A stretch of 64,000 nucleotides of DNA from Zygnema cylindricum (lineage: Eukaryota > Streptophyta > Zygnematophyceae > Zygnematales > Zygnemataceae): the NCBI GenBank assembly GCA_037447655.1, contig JBBHKE010002397.1, forward strand, positions 287,460-351,459. The letters run 5' to 3'. Numbering within the stretch: the first letter of the stretch is position 1; each line of letters begins with the position of its first letter. Under the pieces are notes generated by a model. That model did not search any database, was not told the DNA's origin, and saw only the letters and a list, made by a program, of their open reading frames with translations. The translations under genes were made by a program, and so were the position numbers. Positions 47,226-64,000 of this stretch are shown here, one piece after another.

Positions 47226-47950
47226 CTGTAGTTCTCAGTCCGTTTTTCTCCAGAGTCGGTTTTCTTCTCAGCTTCATTTTTTGTCAGTGGTATTTTTTCC
47301 TTTGACTAGGCGAAGAAATTATGAAAAAATGAATAAATGGCTTGTACTGTTCTGGTATTCTAGTCTTGTAAACCTGTTAATACTCCCGATATTGATCAGT
47401 TTAAAAACTTTAGTTTTGGAAAATGTACCTTGTGAACAGTTTAGTAGCATTTCACATGATTTTTTCTTAGAAGTTTCAGTTTTCAGTTTTAGGTTTCAAC
47501 TTTTTTGAAAGAATCGCAAAAGGCACTCTTAGAAAATTAGGTTGTGATTTGCAACCCTAAAATTGCCTTATATTAGACTTGAAATTCGGGAGGGTCTTAG
47601 TTTTGTTTAAAGAGGGGGAAAGAGAGAGAAGGAGAGAGAAAGAGGGAGAGAGAGGGAGTAGTCAGAGGTGGGTTTAGTAGGGCAGAAGGGTTTTAACGGT
47701 TTTATGGTGGTAAAAATGGCCGTGTAAATAGAGCAAACACATTAGAGAGAGAGGGAGAGCGAAAGAAAGTAGTCATAAGTTGGTAAGTAGGGCAGAACGG
47801 TTTAACTGTTTTAGGCTGGCTAAAATGGCTGTGTAAATAGAGCAAACTCATTTAGAGAGAGGGTTTTTTTGCCCATTCCACTGTCTTTTTTTTTTTTACT
47901 TTTTTGTCCAAGTTGTTGTCTTTTTTGTTGTATCTGTCTATGTGCGTAGG
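47226..47950. other. NSE4 3' flank and repeats
   Basis: Contains GA-rich runs (47610-47660, 47740-47770) and two copies of a segment with GTAGGGCAGAA and GTAAATAGAGCAAAC (about 47677 and 47785). No gene was recognised. Confidence 0.5.
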
Positions 47951-47967
47951 TCGACCTTTGTCTCATA

Positions 47968-48540
47968 GGGCCACCAATAATAGTGTGGGCATAATAATTA
48001 GGGCCATTGCCGTCGATACAATAGCCGTGGCTGCGAAGGTCGGAGCGATGCTGAAGTCGGTCGGAGTTCTCAAAGCAGCCACAGCCGGTCGTCGCCTGTT
48101 ACTACCGGCCAATAAGCCAAGAAACCGGATCGTAGACGTTTTTGGACGGTTTTGGACAATTTTTTATAAGGAAATAATTGTGTAAATGATGAGTTTAGAA
48201 GAGAATGGTTGTGAAGGTGACGGTTTGTGAAGGAAATGTTTTGGAAATGAGGATTTTATGAAGGAAATGGTTGTGTAAAATAATGATTTTTCACACAACC
48301 ATTTTCTTTTCAAAATTTTCATTTCTACAACCATTTTCTTTACAACCCGCCATTTACACAACCATTTCTTTATAAAATTGTCATTTACACAGCCATTTTC
48401 TAAAAAAAAACTGTCTAAAATTGTCTAAAATCGTCGGAAATTGTCAGAAACAGTCCATGTTTTGGTTTCTTGGTAGGTATGGCTACGGTTTGGTTTCTTG
48501 GTAGCAACAGCAGCAAAACTCACCGAAATTGTTGTAGAAC
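47968..48540. repeat. Repeat with short-ORF relic and a large imperfect hairpin
   Basis: The left part carries the ATNNSVG relic related to 37.3 kb. From about 48115 the sequence runs to a centre near 48290 and back to about 48530 as an inverted repeat: CCAAGAAACC and AATTGTGTAAATGATGA on the left face GGTTTCTTGG and TCATTTACACA on the right. Arms are roughly 180-240 bases with gaps. Confidence 0.65.
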
Positions 48541-48779
48541 TAATGACTAGAAAAACAAAATTGTGTAAATGGTGTTTTTTTTTTCTGTTACCCTTATAAC
48601 CATGGAAGCCTCAAAGGGAAATTGTTGTTAAAATGATGATTCTTTTTAGTCCAACAAAGTAGGCGGAGCATTGGACAAGTGCATAAAAGAAGTGATTAAT
48701 GAAAGTTGATATTTTTCTTAGTCCAAAAAGAAGTTATATCAAAGCAGGAGAACAGAAATCAGGAGATTGAGATTCCCAA

Positions 48780-49627
48780 GAAGGGAGTAGCGATGTATAT
48801 TGTTGCTTGGATTTTAGTGAGGAATGATTTTTATTCCTTAGTACATCGCCCATTGTTATTAGAGTTGGTAACACTAATTTGGTCGCGTATAAATTTGATT
48901 TATAACAAATCTAAATTAGCATGGGATATATAATATATAGATAATATTTGATTTAGTATTAAAAGCTTCAATGTTTTATTAAAAAGTAAATAGATCAATT
49001 TTATAGATTTAAGATCTTAAAAGATCTAAATTAGCATGGGATATATAATATATCGATAATATTTGGTTTAGTATTAAAAGCTGTAATGTTTTCTTAAAAA
49101 ATAAATAGATCTAGTTACGGGTTTAACCTAGAAATTTACATGATAAAGTAATTCATACAAAAAATACAAATGTCTATGCTGTAAGTATAACCGTAAACTT
49201 AAAATAATTTCAAAAAATATGTTGAAATGTGAAAAATGTAAGTTCAAGTTTGCAAGATCAGTTTATGAATATGTTTAATAAAATAGAGTTTATATTAGTT
49301 TTAATTGTTATTGCAAATTTACACATGATATAACGCGTTTTACAAAAAAAAAAAAAAAAATGAGGCGTAAAATGATTAGCGATGTATATTGTTGTTTGGA
49401 TTTTAGTGAGGAATGATTTGTATTCCTTAGTACATCGCCCATCGTTATTAGAGTTGATAACACTGATTCGGTCGCGTTTGATCGCAAAAGTGTTAGTGTT
49501 AGCAATTATACTAAGGACGCGGACTACTATTTGCCACAGCCCCTTTGCTTGCACTAAAATTAGTATTATATATTCCGATTTTGCATTCACACTATTAAAT
49601 CCTTAATGCTAATAGCGATGGGCGGTG
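48780..49627. repeat. Duplicated segment with CACCG-family element ends
   Basis: GCGATGTATATTGTTG, TTGGATTTTAGTGAGGAATGAT and TTCCTTAGTACATCGCCCAT occur at about 48790-48865 and again at 49379-49445. The second copy continues as a full TA-flanked element (49433-49627, CATCGCCCATCGTTATTAG to CTAATAGCGATGGGCGGTG). The first copy keeps only the left end (48844 onward). Confidence 0.75.
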
Positions 49628-50029
49628 TAGTTATGGAAGTGGAACAAATGTAAGATTGAGATTTTGATTATCGTGTTTATTTAAGATGTTGGCGTAATTT
49701 TCATAGGTAAGCTATTGGGTAAAGAAATGACATTTGACAATAATCTTCGAATTCTTGACTTTAATGTGTTCTAAAAGATTTTTTTTTTTTTAAGGATGTT
49801 TTGTGGTGCATTATCACGGCATTTGTTGTCGGTAATTCACAAATCGTGGTACGAATTCATTATGATTTTTGTACTACGAATCTGTGCGTAAAATGATTTA
49901 CTCTTTTTTGTCTTTTCTTCATGAATTTTTGAATTTGTGTCGATGATGCCTTGTTAAATTATTCATCTGTAATACTAACATCCGGCGGCTTCGAAAATTA
50001 TTTATCTGTCATAACAACATCCGGCGGCT

Positions 50030-50156
50030 TCGATTGAAAGGCAAGATTCTCACCTTCCGATTGGTGGTCTCCAACCCAAAATCGCACTTGTGTGTACGGA
50101 GAAAAGGAAAGTCGCGAAAAAAAAATGGCATTAATATTTAATAATGATACACGGTG
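50030..50156. mobile_element. Right half of a CACCG-family MITE
   Basis: Ends AATGATACACGGTG before TA. The interior (AAGGCAAGATTCTCACC) matches the 34.4-kb copy, but the left end is missing. Confidence 0.65.
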
Positions 50157-50214
50157 TATTGTAGATTTGTAGCTTCCCTCTCTACCCGAAAGATACGGAG
50201 ATACTCGGCAGCTA

Positions 50215-50413
50215 TACCGTGAATCGCTATTAGGGTAATGAAATAGATAGCGTAATGAAATAATTAGCGTTATTTGGGAATTTGGGAGTTTTGAGGGAAA
50301 TCATTTACTCAAATTTGTTTTTTAAAGGGTTTTTATTGATTCTATTTGAGAATTTGGGTAAAAAAACGGGGTACCGCAATTAGAGTCATTGACGGTAATA
50401 GCGATTCACGGTG
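50215..50413. mobile_element. TA-flanked MITE with an empty-site paralogue
   Basis: Inserted in unit 1 at CGGCAGC-TA-TTTCCCGGG. Unit 2 at 53129-53144 has the uninterrupted site. TA is present once there and twice here (50213-50214, 50414-50415), which demonstrates the 2-bp target duplication for the family. Confidence 0.93.
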
Positions 50414-50534
50414 TATTTCCCGGGTCATTTCGAGAAGTAATCTTGACCGTCCGATGTGCATTTTTCGATTAAGTTATATACCGTATTTTGGGCGCGAGAG
50501 GATCTCTCGCACGCTTTCCGCTCCTGGGAGGGTA

Positions 50535-51526
50535 ACCTTCCATCAGGCGTTCCCAGTAATCGTACGAACACGTTTACTGGCACTAATATTTGTAACACCC
50601 TTCCATCAGGTCGTGCCAGTGAATGAGGTGTTAGATTGCGATTGGTACCACGTAGGACCTGTTGAGCCGCCCGGGAATAATCATCATTTCCAAAAGGACA
50701 AATCGCAGCTGCGTATGTGTACGGGCAGACGCCATTTGAAATATCTAGTAGCGTCACGCTAATGTACAATCTGAACGTTCTTACGGTTGTTGTGGTATGA
50801 ACGGCCACGAAAACCGTTGCAAAATTAAAGTTTGTACAAATGTCCAAGAATGTACCATTTGTACGTGAATCGCTGTATCGCACATTTATGAAGGAGACGT
50901 CACAGGATGTCTTACAACCAAGTTTTTTTTGTCGTCGAACAGGCTGGCTATACAACCAAAATATTTTTGTCGTCGAACAGGCTGGCTTTTATGTCACACG
51001 ATACACTCCAATTGCCACATGTAAGTTTATTGCTTCACGTCTGTCGTGGATCGACTCTGACTTTACAAGTGGACCAAAACACGCGTCCAGTAATCACAAA
51101 CTCTCCTCCCGAGGACAGTCGGAGGAGACTACACCGCCAATCGCTATTAGAGTCAAGGATTAAATAGCGTCAAAAAAAAATTAGCGTTATTGATTCTTAT
51201 TTAGTGCCTGAAACGTGGCAGATTATGGTCCACGTATTTAAATAGCGTTATTAACTCTATTTCAGGTTTTGGGGTCAAAATTTAGGGGCACCGAATTAGC
51301 GTTATATACTCTAATAGCGATTGGCGGTGTAGCTACGTACTGGAAACAAGAAGCGTTTGCGTCGAAAATTGAAAATCGGACGGTGGTATTTTTCTCCAAG
51401 AAGTCTGGAGAATCTCAACGAATTTTTAGTAAACATCTTTTGTAAAAAAAAAAAAAAGACAGTACGACCTAGTACGGAAAGGTACTTTCTCCAGTAAACA
51501 ACCCCACTTTTCGCCTGATGGAAGGT
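50535..51526. mobile_element. DNA transposon with perfect 20-bp TIR, 992 bp
   Basis: Ends carry GGGTAACCTTCCATCAGGCG and its exact complement (counting the flanking TA). It interrupts the unit-1 spacer between GGGAGGG and AAGCCAATC, which are almost adjacent in the intact spacer at 53250-53262. The exact duplication is probably TA. Its interior holds another MITE. Confidence 0.85.
51132..51329. mobile_element. MITE nested inside the 992-bp element
   Basis: CACCGCCAATCGCTATTAG to CTAATAGCGATTGGCGGTG, flanked by TA (51130-51131, 51330-51331). Near-perfect TIRs suggest a recent insertion. Confidence 0.88.
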
Positions 51527-51692
51527 TACCCTAAGCCAATCATTTTCATTCCACTCCGCGGAGGATATTGGCCATTCAGAGTAGTCGCACGTGTAAACTG
51601 AACAAAACGTGGCAAGGCGTCGTTTTTCAAATTAATTAGTCCGGTAATTTCGATTTGTGAAAATATCGGATGGCTTAGACTACGCCTCAAGT

Positions 51693-52782
51693 CAGAGGTC
51701 GCAAAAGTCAAAAAAAATCATACCCGAAACCGACCGTTTTTTTTTTTTCAAAATCTGAGTAACCGACGCCCGACCGAGTTTTGTCACGCTCCAAAATTGT
51801 TAACCGTTAACCGACCGTCGTTTACGAAAAAAAAAATTAACCGAATCTTGATTTTTCGCGACTAACCGTGCCCGCCCGTAACCGAAAAAGTACAAAATTA
51901 ATCAATGTACGACAGAATAAGCCAATAATTACGATTTGTCGCGTTCCTTAAAATTTGCGAAATGAATAGTGTTACTACCGTGTCAGATTTGCGACGCTTT
52001 GTCGCGTTCCCTAAGATTTGCGAAATGAATAGTGTACTTCACCGCCAATCGTTATTAGCGTTGTGTACGCTAATTCCGTCCCGCTTTTTTTTTTATTATT
52101 CTCAAATAGAATTATCCACACTAATTGAAAAAAACCTTAATTCCTAATTAGAATAGACGATTTCTTCGAAAATTTTCAAATTCCCAATTTGCGTAAACCA
52201 CGCTAGTTATTCGTATACGCTAAAAAAATTTACACGCTAATAACGATTGGCGGTGTACTGTGTCAGATTTGCGACGCTTTGTCGCGTTCCCTAAGATTTG
52301 CGAAATAAATATTGTACTACCTGTCAGATTTGAGACGCTTTGTCGCTTTCCCTAAGATTTTCGAAATGAATAGTGACTATCGTGTAAGATTTGCGACGCT
52401 TTGTCGCTTTCCCTAAGATTTTCGAAATGAATAGTGTACTATCGTGTTAGATTTGCGACGCTTTTTCGCGTTCCCTTTGATTTGCGAATTAAATAGCTTA
52501 CTACAGTACCGTGTCAGATTTGCGACGCTAATCATGATGCCACGTACTTCCACGATACCAAAAGTACAAAGAACAATAATGTTGGAAAAAAAAAGTACAA
52601 AAATTTCATTTTTTATGGTTTTTTGTTTGACCGACCGTAACTGACCGTTATTTTTTTTCCTGGTGAGTCAACCACCGTAACCGCCCGACCCCCAAAATTT
52701 GGCAACCGAATCCGTTCCGGATCCGGCGCGGGCGGTCGGTTAACGGTCGGTCACGGTTTCGGTTGACCGTTTGCGACCTCTG
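51693..52782. mobile_element. hAT-type element, 1,090 bp, with 8-bp duplication
   Basis: TIR CAGAGGTCGCAAA at both ends, flanked by CCTCAAGT (51685-51692 and 52783-52790); the intact unit at 53396-53403 has the site once (CTCAAGT). The interior contains five to six tandem units of about 60 bases with CAGATTTGCGACGCTTTG and TTCCCTAAGATTTGCGAA. A MITE lies within (52040-52255). No transposase. Confidence 0.93.
52040..52255. mobile_element. MITE nested in the hAT-type element
   Basis: CACCGCCAATCGTTATTAGCG to CGCTAATAACGATTGGCGGTG. The left flank is TT rather than TA; the right flank is TA. Confidence 0.82.
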
Positions 52783-52804
52783 CCTCAAGTGGCCAAAATG
52801 ACTA

Positions 52805-53079
52805 CACCGCGCATCGTTATTATTGTCAAAGTTTAAATAGTGTGGAAGTAAATATACCGTCATTGACGCTAATTAAGATTTTTTGTTTTTTTTTTTAAAA
52901 AGGTGTATTATAATTTCGGCGTTTATGCTAATTTGGGAACAGCAAAAATGGAATATTCGTTGTACAATTATATACATTAATATATGTATTCGTACAAAAC
53001 ATTAAAAATCGTACGCCGTAGTGAAATTTAAATATCCGTACATGTTAGGCTAATTTACGTGTCAGAACGATACACGGTG
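52805..53079. mobile_element. CACCG-family element at the unit 1/2 junction
   Basis: CACCGCGCATCGTTATTATTG to GAACGATACACGGTG, flanked by TA. Removing it joins AAAATGACTA to TTGTAGATTTGTAGC, matching the corresponding junction at 53408-53425. Confidence 0.8.
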
Positions 53080-53798
53080 TATTGTAGATTTGTAGCTTCC
53101 CTCTCTACCCGAAAGATACGGAGATACTCGGCAGCTATTTCCCGGGTCATTAAGAGGAGTAATATTGACCGTCCGATGTGCATTTTTCGATTAAGTTAGA
53201 CACACATATTTGGACGCGAGAAGATCTCTCGCGCGCTTTTCGCTCCTGGGAGGGTATTAGCCAATCATTTTCATTCAACTCAGGGGAGGATATTGGCCAT
53301 TCAGAGTCTTCGCACGTATGAACTAAACAAAACGTGGCAAAATTAATTAGTCCGGTAATTTTGATTTGTGAAAATATCGGACGGCTTAGATTACTCCTCA
53401 AGTGGCCAAAATGACTAATGTAGCAGCCCCATTACCCCGGAGATACGGAGAGAACCAGCAAAAAATTGTAAGGACGACACGTGTTTTCGTGACGTTACAT
53501 TTTTTGTTTTCAAGTGTCCAACTTATCTTCAAAAAATATTCATTGTTCTTCTCCTTTTCGCACTGTATTCTTCCTGTAGGAAGGAGAGGATTTCATATTT
53601 TCTTTCCCATTTGCTTCTCATTTCTTTCTCATTTTTTTCTCATTTCTTGTCATTTTTTAAGACTGTCCTTTTAATATTTTTCAGTCATGACTTCTCAAAC
53701 TTTATTTAGTCCTTCCTTCTGTCACGTCACCTGGTACAGTTCTTAAGTAATGAATCCATTTATTTTGATGCTTTTTGAAATATAAATTGTAATAATAA

Positions 53799-53815
53799 TA
53801 GTAATAATAATAATG

Positions 53816-53846
<31 letters not shown>

Positions 53847-53872
53847 TAAAAAGAATAATAATAATAATGATA
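53799..53872. repeat. (AAT)n microsatellite
   Basis: About 75 bases of ATA/AAT triplets with occasional G substitutions. Confidence 0.92.
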
Positions 53873-54596
53873 GCCAGAATGTTTGCAGGTTTCTTCATTG
53901 TTTAAAGTTTAAAATCAAGATTTTTTTTTACATTCACGATCATTTCTTATTATATTCGTGGTTAAAATTTCCATTTTGTCATTTTATTTTATTCTTTTTT
54001 TGAATACTACTTGAGATAATGGTAGATGTTTACAAGCTTTATCTTGATTATTGGCTGTAAATTTGTATATATATATAAATATTCTTTAATTCTATGTTTG
54101 GATCTACATTGTTTTCTTTTGATTGCTGCCGTTCGTATCACTTTATTTTGTCTTATTCCATTGCCTTCTTTTACATTGTACTTTTCTTTTTTCTCTTTCA
54201 CTTTCTCTTTTCTCTTTTCTCTTTCTTGTACTGTTTTTATACATGTAACTTTTTGTCCTTTTCCAAATATTGCAGGCAAGAGAATCAGCGTTTTCTTTGC
54301 AACACGACAAAATCTTCTGGAATCCACACTATTTCCGGATTGTCAAGCTCAAACTTTTTCGTGAATCAAATCAAATCATTCGGCGACAAAAACAAATAAA
54401 TTTGTCAAAGAAAAAAGGAAAGAGAAAAAGTTAAAAAATGTGATTTGTGCGGAGGCAAGTGCGGCTGAAACTGCAACTGCAGAGAGAAGGAGATTCCAAA
54501 GAGGTGAGAGGGGAGAGGGGAGAGGGGAGAGGGGCGAGGGGAGAGGGGAGAGGGAGAGGGTGAGAGGTGGGGTGAGATTCTTTTTTTTTTCAAGTA

Positions 54597-54690
54597 CACC
54601 GTGAGTCTCTAGTAGCGTTAATAACGGAAGTTCGGTGCCTTTTTTTTTTTCTGCCCCTAAACATAAATGGCATTAATAATACCGAGCAGT
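54597..54690. mobile_element. Left end of a CACCG-family MITE
   Basis: CACCGTGAGTCTCTAGTAGCGTTAATAA after TA; no matching right end was found. Confidence 0.5.
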
Positions 54691-54854
54691 CTACAAAAAA
54701 CTAAAAAAAAAAAAAACTAAAAAAAAAAAAAATGAACTTTACAAAGAATCACAGCACTCTAAATTTCTCAATCTTGTTAGAGTCTGGAAATTAAAAGCTA
54801 TACATTAGAATAATTAAATTTGTATTTTTGATTTGCTTTTGTCTTTTCTGACAG

Positions 54855-61942
<7,088 letters not shown>

Positions 61943-63527
61943 CTCTAAAAGTACGGCGATTCACGGGATTTACGAGATTAAAAAGATTTACAAGATTAAA
62001 AAAAATTACGAGATTAAAAAGTCTAGTAGATTTTGATTTTTTAAGCGGGTTTTTGCAGTTTATCTGTTTATCTGCTATTGCAGTAAATATGTTTTGTTCC
62101 TAACTGGCTTTTGGCTCCATGAAATCATTTTTTTATAAAATGAAAAGGAGCTGTTTATAGTGTAAACCCAAAGTGATTTTTTGTGAAGTCAACATAATTT
62201 TCTTTAAAATCTTGGCACCTATGAGGTTTTATTGGTGAAGCATTCTTGAAGAGAACTCTGAGTGAGAAATTTCTGAATCCGAGTGAGAAAGAGAGCACCT
62301 ATTAACTTATATAATAGTAGGGTAATCATGCAAGCGCTACTACTGGTCAGTTGATCAAAGTGATTATATAGAAAATGTGTGAAGTAGAAAGTTTTATGTA
62401 CCATTACTCCAATCACTAAAGAGAATTGCCAGTAATCGCGAAGGTATAAGTACCTAAAACTTGTAAATCTGTAGTTTAAGTGGATATATGTCGGCTTTGT
62501 CAGTAAAGATGTGGGAATGACTGGTTTATACATTTACTATTGTTAGTACGGGACTTGCACTTTACAAATGTAAAGTACTTAAGTGTTTAAAAGGCATTCA
62601 ACCAATAGATCGAAAGAGCATGTGGATAGGGAGGGCATTTTTTCTACAAGGAAATCGAGCTACGTGGAAGTTGTGAAGAATGTGTCCATCTTTCCTTCAA
62701 ACTTGTGTAGTGAAAATCTCAGTGACAAAGTTCCACTAATGGGATTTGACGAGATGGGCAAACTACACACTGGAATGCCGAGCATATTACACCTAATATG
62801 TGGAATCCAACAAGTACACTTATAAGTTCTATATCTGAAGCCCTTACCCGATAGTAGAAATGTACCTTTTTCTGGCTTATCGATATTCTATATGCCAACA
62901 TTCCCGAACTTGTTGGAAATATTTGCATTTTCAATATTACAAAATATATATTTTTTCAGAAATTGCAAAGTAGACATAATCTTTTAAGGAATTCTAGAAT
63001 GGCACTTTTTTGTATGATCTTTTTTATTTTTGTAAGATATTGCACCATCCTTCAAATAGTTTTCCCCTTTTACCTTCCAATATACACACTTTCCAATTGA
63101 TTTTCAAAAGGCACCAATTACACAAATGAAAACTTTCTCAACAAAGTCTCTCCCATTCCCACACCAGAAAAGGTACCATGAAAAAAAAAAGTGGCAGTAA
63201 GAGAAGTGAAGGAAAAGGAAAATCATTAAATTGATAAAAACCTTTTCATTTTTCTATAGCGTATTATACGGAGAATCCTCCCATGGTCAGGTGAGTTTCT
63301 ATTTTTTTCCCACTACTACACTCTAAAAAACTGTGCACAAAGAGATGACTTGGAAGGAAAACTCAAACCTACCAAATCCTTAAAAAATATTCACAAGATA
63401 GTGGAAACCGTTGATCTCCTACCCGATAATTAGATTAACCCTAAATCTACATCTCATAACCGATAAGTAGATCAGCCTTAATCTCACAACCGGTAACTAG
63501 ATAAAGTCGAATAAAGTTGAATAAAGT
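61943..63527. other. Intergenic between convergent SEX4 and ferroportin
   Basis: Holds the 3' flanks of both genes. Near 63430-63520 a short degenerate repeat (ACCGATAA-TAGAT, AAAGTCGAATAAAG) is seen. No other gene is supported. Confidence 0.5.
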
Positions 63528-63896
63528 CTAATAACTATCCATCAGTAGTGCCATGGGAGGGACAAGTGGCTGCAATCCCGGTTCAATACTCTCTAACCCG
63601 AGTCTAAAATGAGGTTCGTTAGGAAACAACCGTTTTTGATCCGCGGTCGGTTTCAGTAACCAACGCCAGTAAATCGTAGCGGCTCCCATAACGGAGAGCA
63701 TAGAAATGAAAGCCAAACTGCCGAAATGGTTTACATCGTGAACCACGATTGCGACCGCCAACATAATTAACTCCGCAAGACTGGCGAGAGCAATTTCCGT
63801 AGTTCCGACCAAGTTCGCTTGAGAAGCCGGAATCGCAGTTTGAAAAATTTGGGCATCGACAACATCGTATGTCCATTGTCCCAGTCGAGAAAGCAC
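63528..63896 (-). CDS. IREG3: Plastid ferroportin (IREG3/MAR1-like), last exon
   Basis: C-terminal exon of a ferroportin-family (SLC40A) metal exporter, resembling the plant organellar IREG3/MAR1 group. The exon opens after an acceptor at 63897-63900 and runs to a TAG at 63528. It encodes VLSRLGQWTYDVVDAQIFQT, then QANLVGTTEIALASLAE and about two hydrophobic segments (LIMLAVAIVVHDV; FGSLAFISMLSVMGAATIYW), then a soluble tail. The RLGQWTYDVV stretch corresponds to the conserved family segment preceding the last transmembrane helices. Earlier exons lie beyond the right edge of the window. The organellar assignment rests on similarity to IREG3 rather than vacuolar or plasma-membrane members. Confidence 0.85.
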   Translation of the reverse strand: MLSRLGQWTYDVVDAQIFQTAIPASQANLVGTTEIALASLAELIMLAVAIVVHDVNHFGSLAFISMLSVMGAATIYWRWLLKPTADQKRLFPNEPHFRLGLESIEPGLQPLVPPMALLMDSY

Positions 63897-64000
63897 CTGG
63901 AAAAACAAAGGAAAAAGACAAAAAAAAGAGGTTAACAAAAAAAGCGAATTTCGTTTCTGATCAGATGACATGTACTCTCGTTAAAGTTACAGATGTCACA

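Larger units (their letters stand above)
50160..53470. repeat. Tandem array of about 330-bp units broken up by transposons
   Basis: An exon-like segment with AGATACGGAGA occurs three times: about 50160-50213, 53085-53137 and 53418-53460. Between copies lies the same inverted-repeat spacer (AGGAGTAAT, GACCGTCCGAT ... ATCGGACGGCTTAGA), complete at 53140-53405 and split by insertions in the first unit. Removing the insertions (50215-50413, 50535-51526, 51693-52782 and 52805-53079) restores a spacer close to the intact one. Confidence 0.85.

Overview
This is a nuclear genome fragment from a green eukaryote, most likely a streptophyte alga. The clearest evidence is a pair of Rubisco small-subunit genes whose mature protein has the short, land-plant-style loop leading into [17 protein letters not shown] rather than the long chlorophyte loop. 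Genes are intron-rich with GT-AG junctions. Intergenic DNA is AT-rich, full of (CT)n, (GA)n and (TA)n tracts, and heavily colonised by DNA transposons. Naming a genus (a Mesostigma-like alga would fit) is inference.

Layout. 0.2-2.3 kb: a MITE and a broken non-LTR retrotransposon. 3.5-7.0 kb: two head-to-head RBCS genes. 8.4-9.3 kb: a hAT-type element with a perfect 8-bp target duplication. 10.8-18.3 kb (minus): an RH50-type plastid DEAD-box RNA helicase. 22.9-31.0 kb (plus): a kinetochore CENP-C homologue with a diagnostic CENP-C motif. 32.3-35.3 kb (minus): a four-exon FKBP17-type thylakoid-lumen immunophilin. 35.4-43 kb: transposons and repeats, including two abutting Harbinger-like elements and several MITEs. 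43.5-47.2 kb (plus): NSE4, the SMC5/6 kleisin. 48-53.4 kb: a hairpin-forming repeat, then a tandem array broken up by nested insertions that can be put in order. 54.9-61.9 kb (plus): a SEX4-type glucan phosphatase with DSP and CBM48 domains. 63.5-63.9 kb (minus): the last exon of a plastid ferroportin (IREG3/MAR1-like).

Gene content. RBCS, RH50, FKBP17, SEX4 and the ferroportin are all expected to be plastid-targeted, covering carbon fixation, plastid RNA metabolism, lumenal folding, starch breakdown and metal transport. CENP-C and NSE4 are chromosome-maintenance proteins. Nothing suggests co-transcription; genes are separated by kilobases and lie on both strands.

Two patterns go beyond ordinary annotation. 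First, a family of short TA-flanked inverted-repeat elements (ends CACCG...CGGTG) occurs about fifteen times. Second, introns in RH50, CENPC, NSE4 and SEX4 repeatedly contain tandem, decayed copies of the neighbouring exon edge, usually the 3' splice site plus the first bases of the exon. This looks like a recurrent mode of intron growth.
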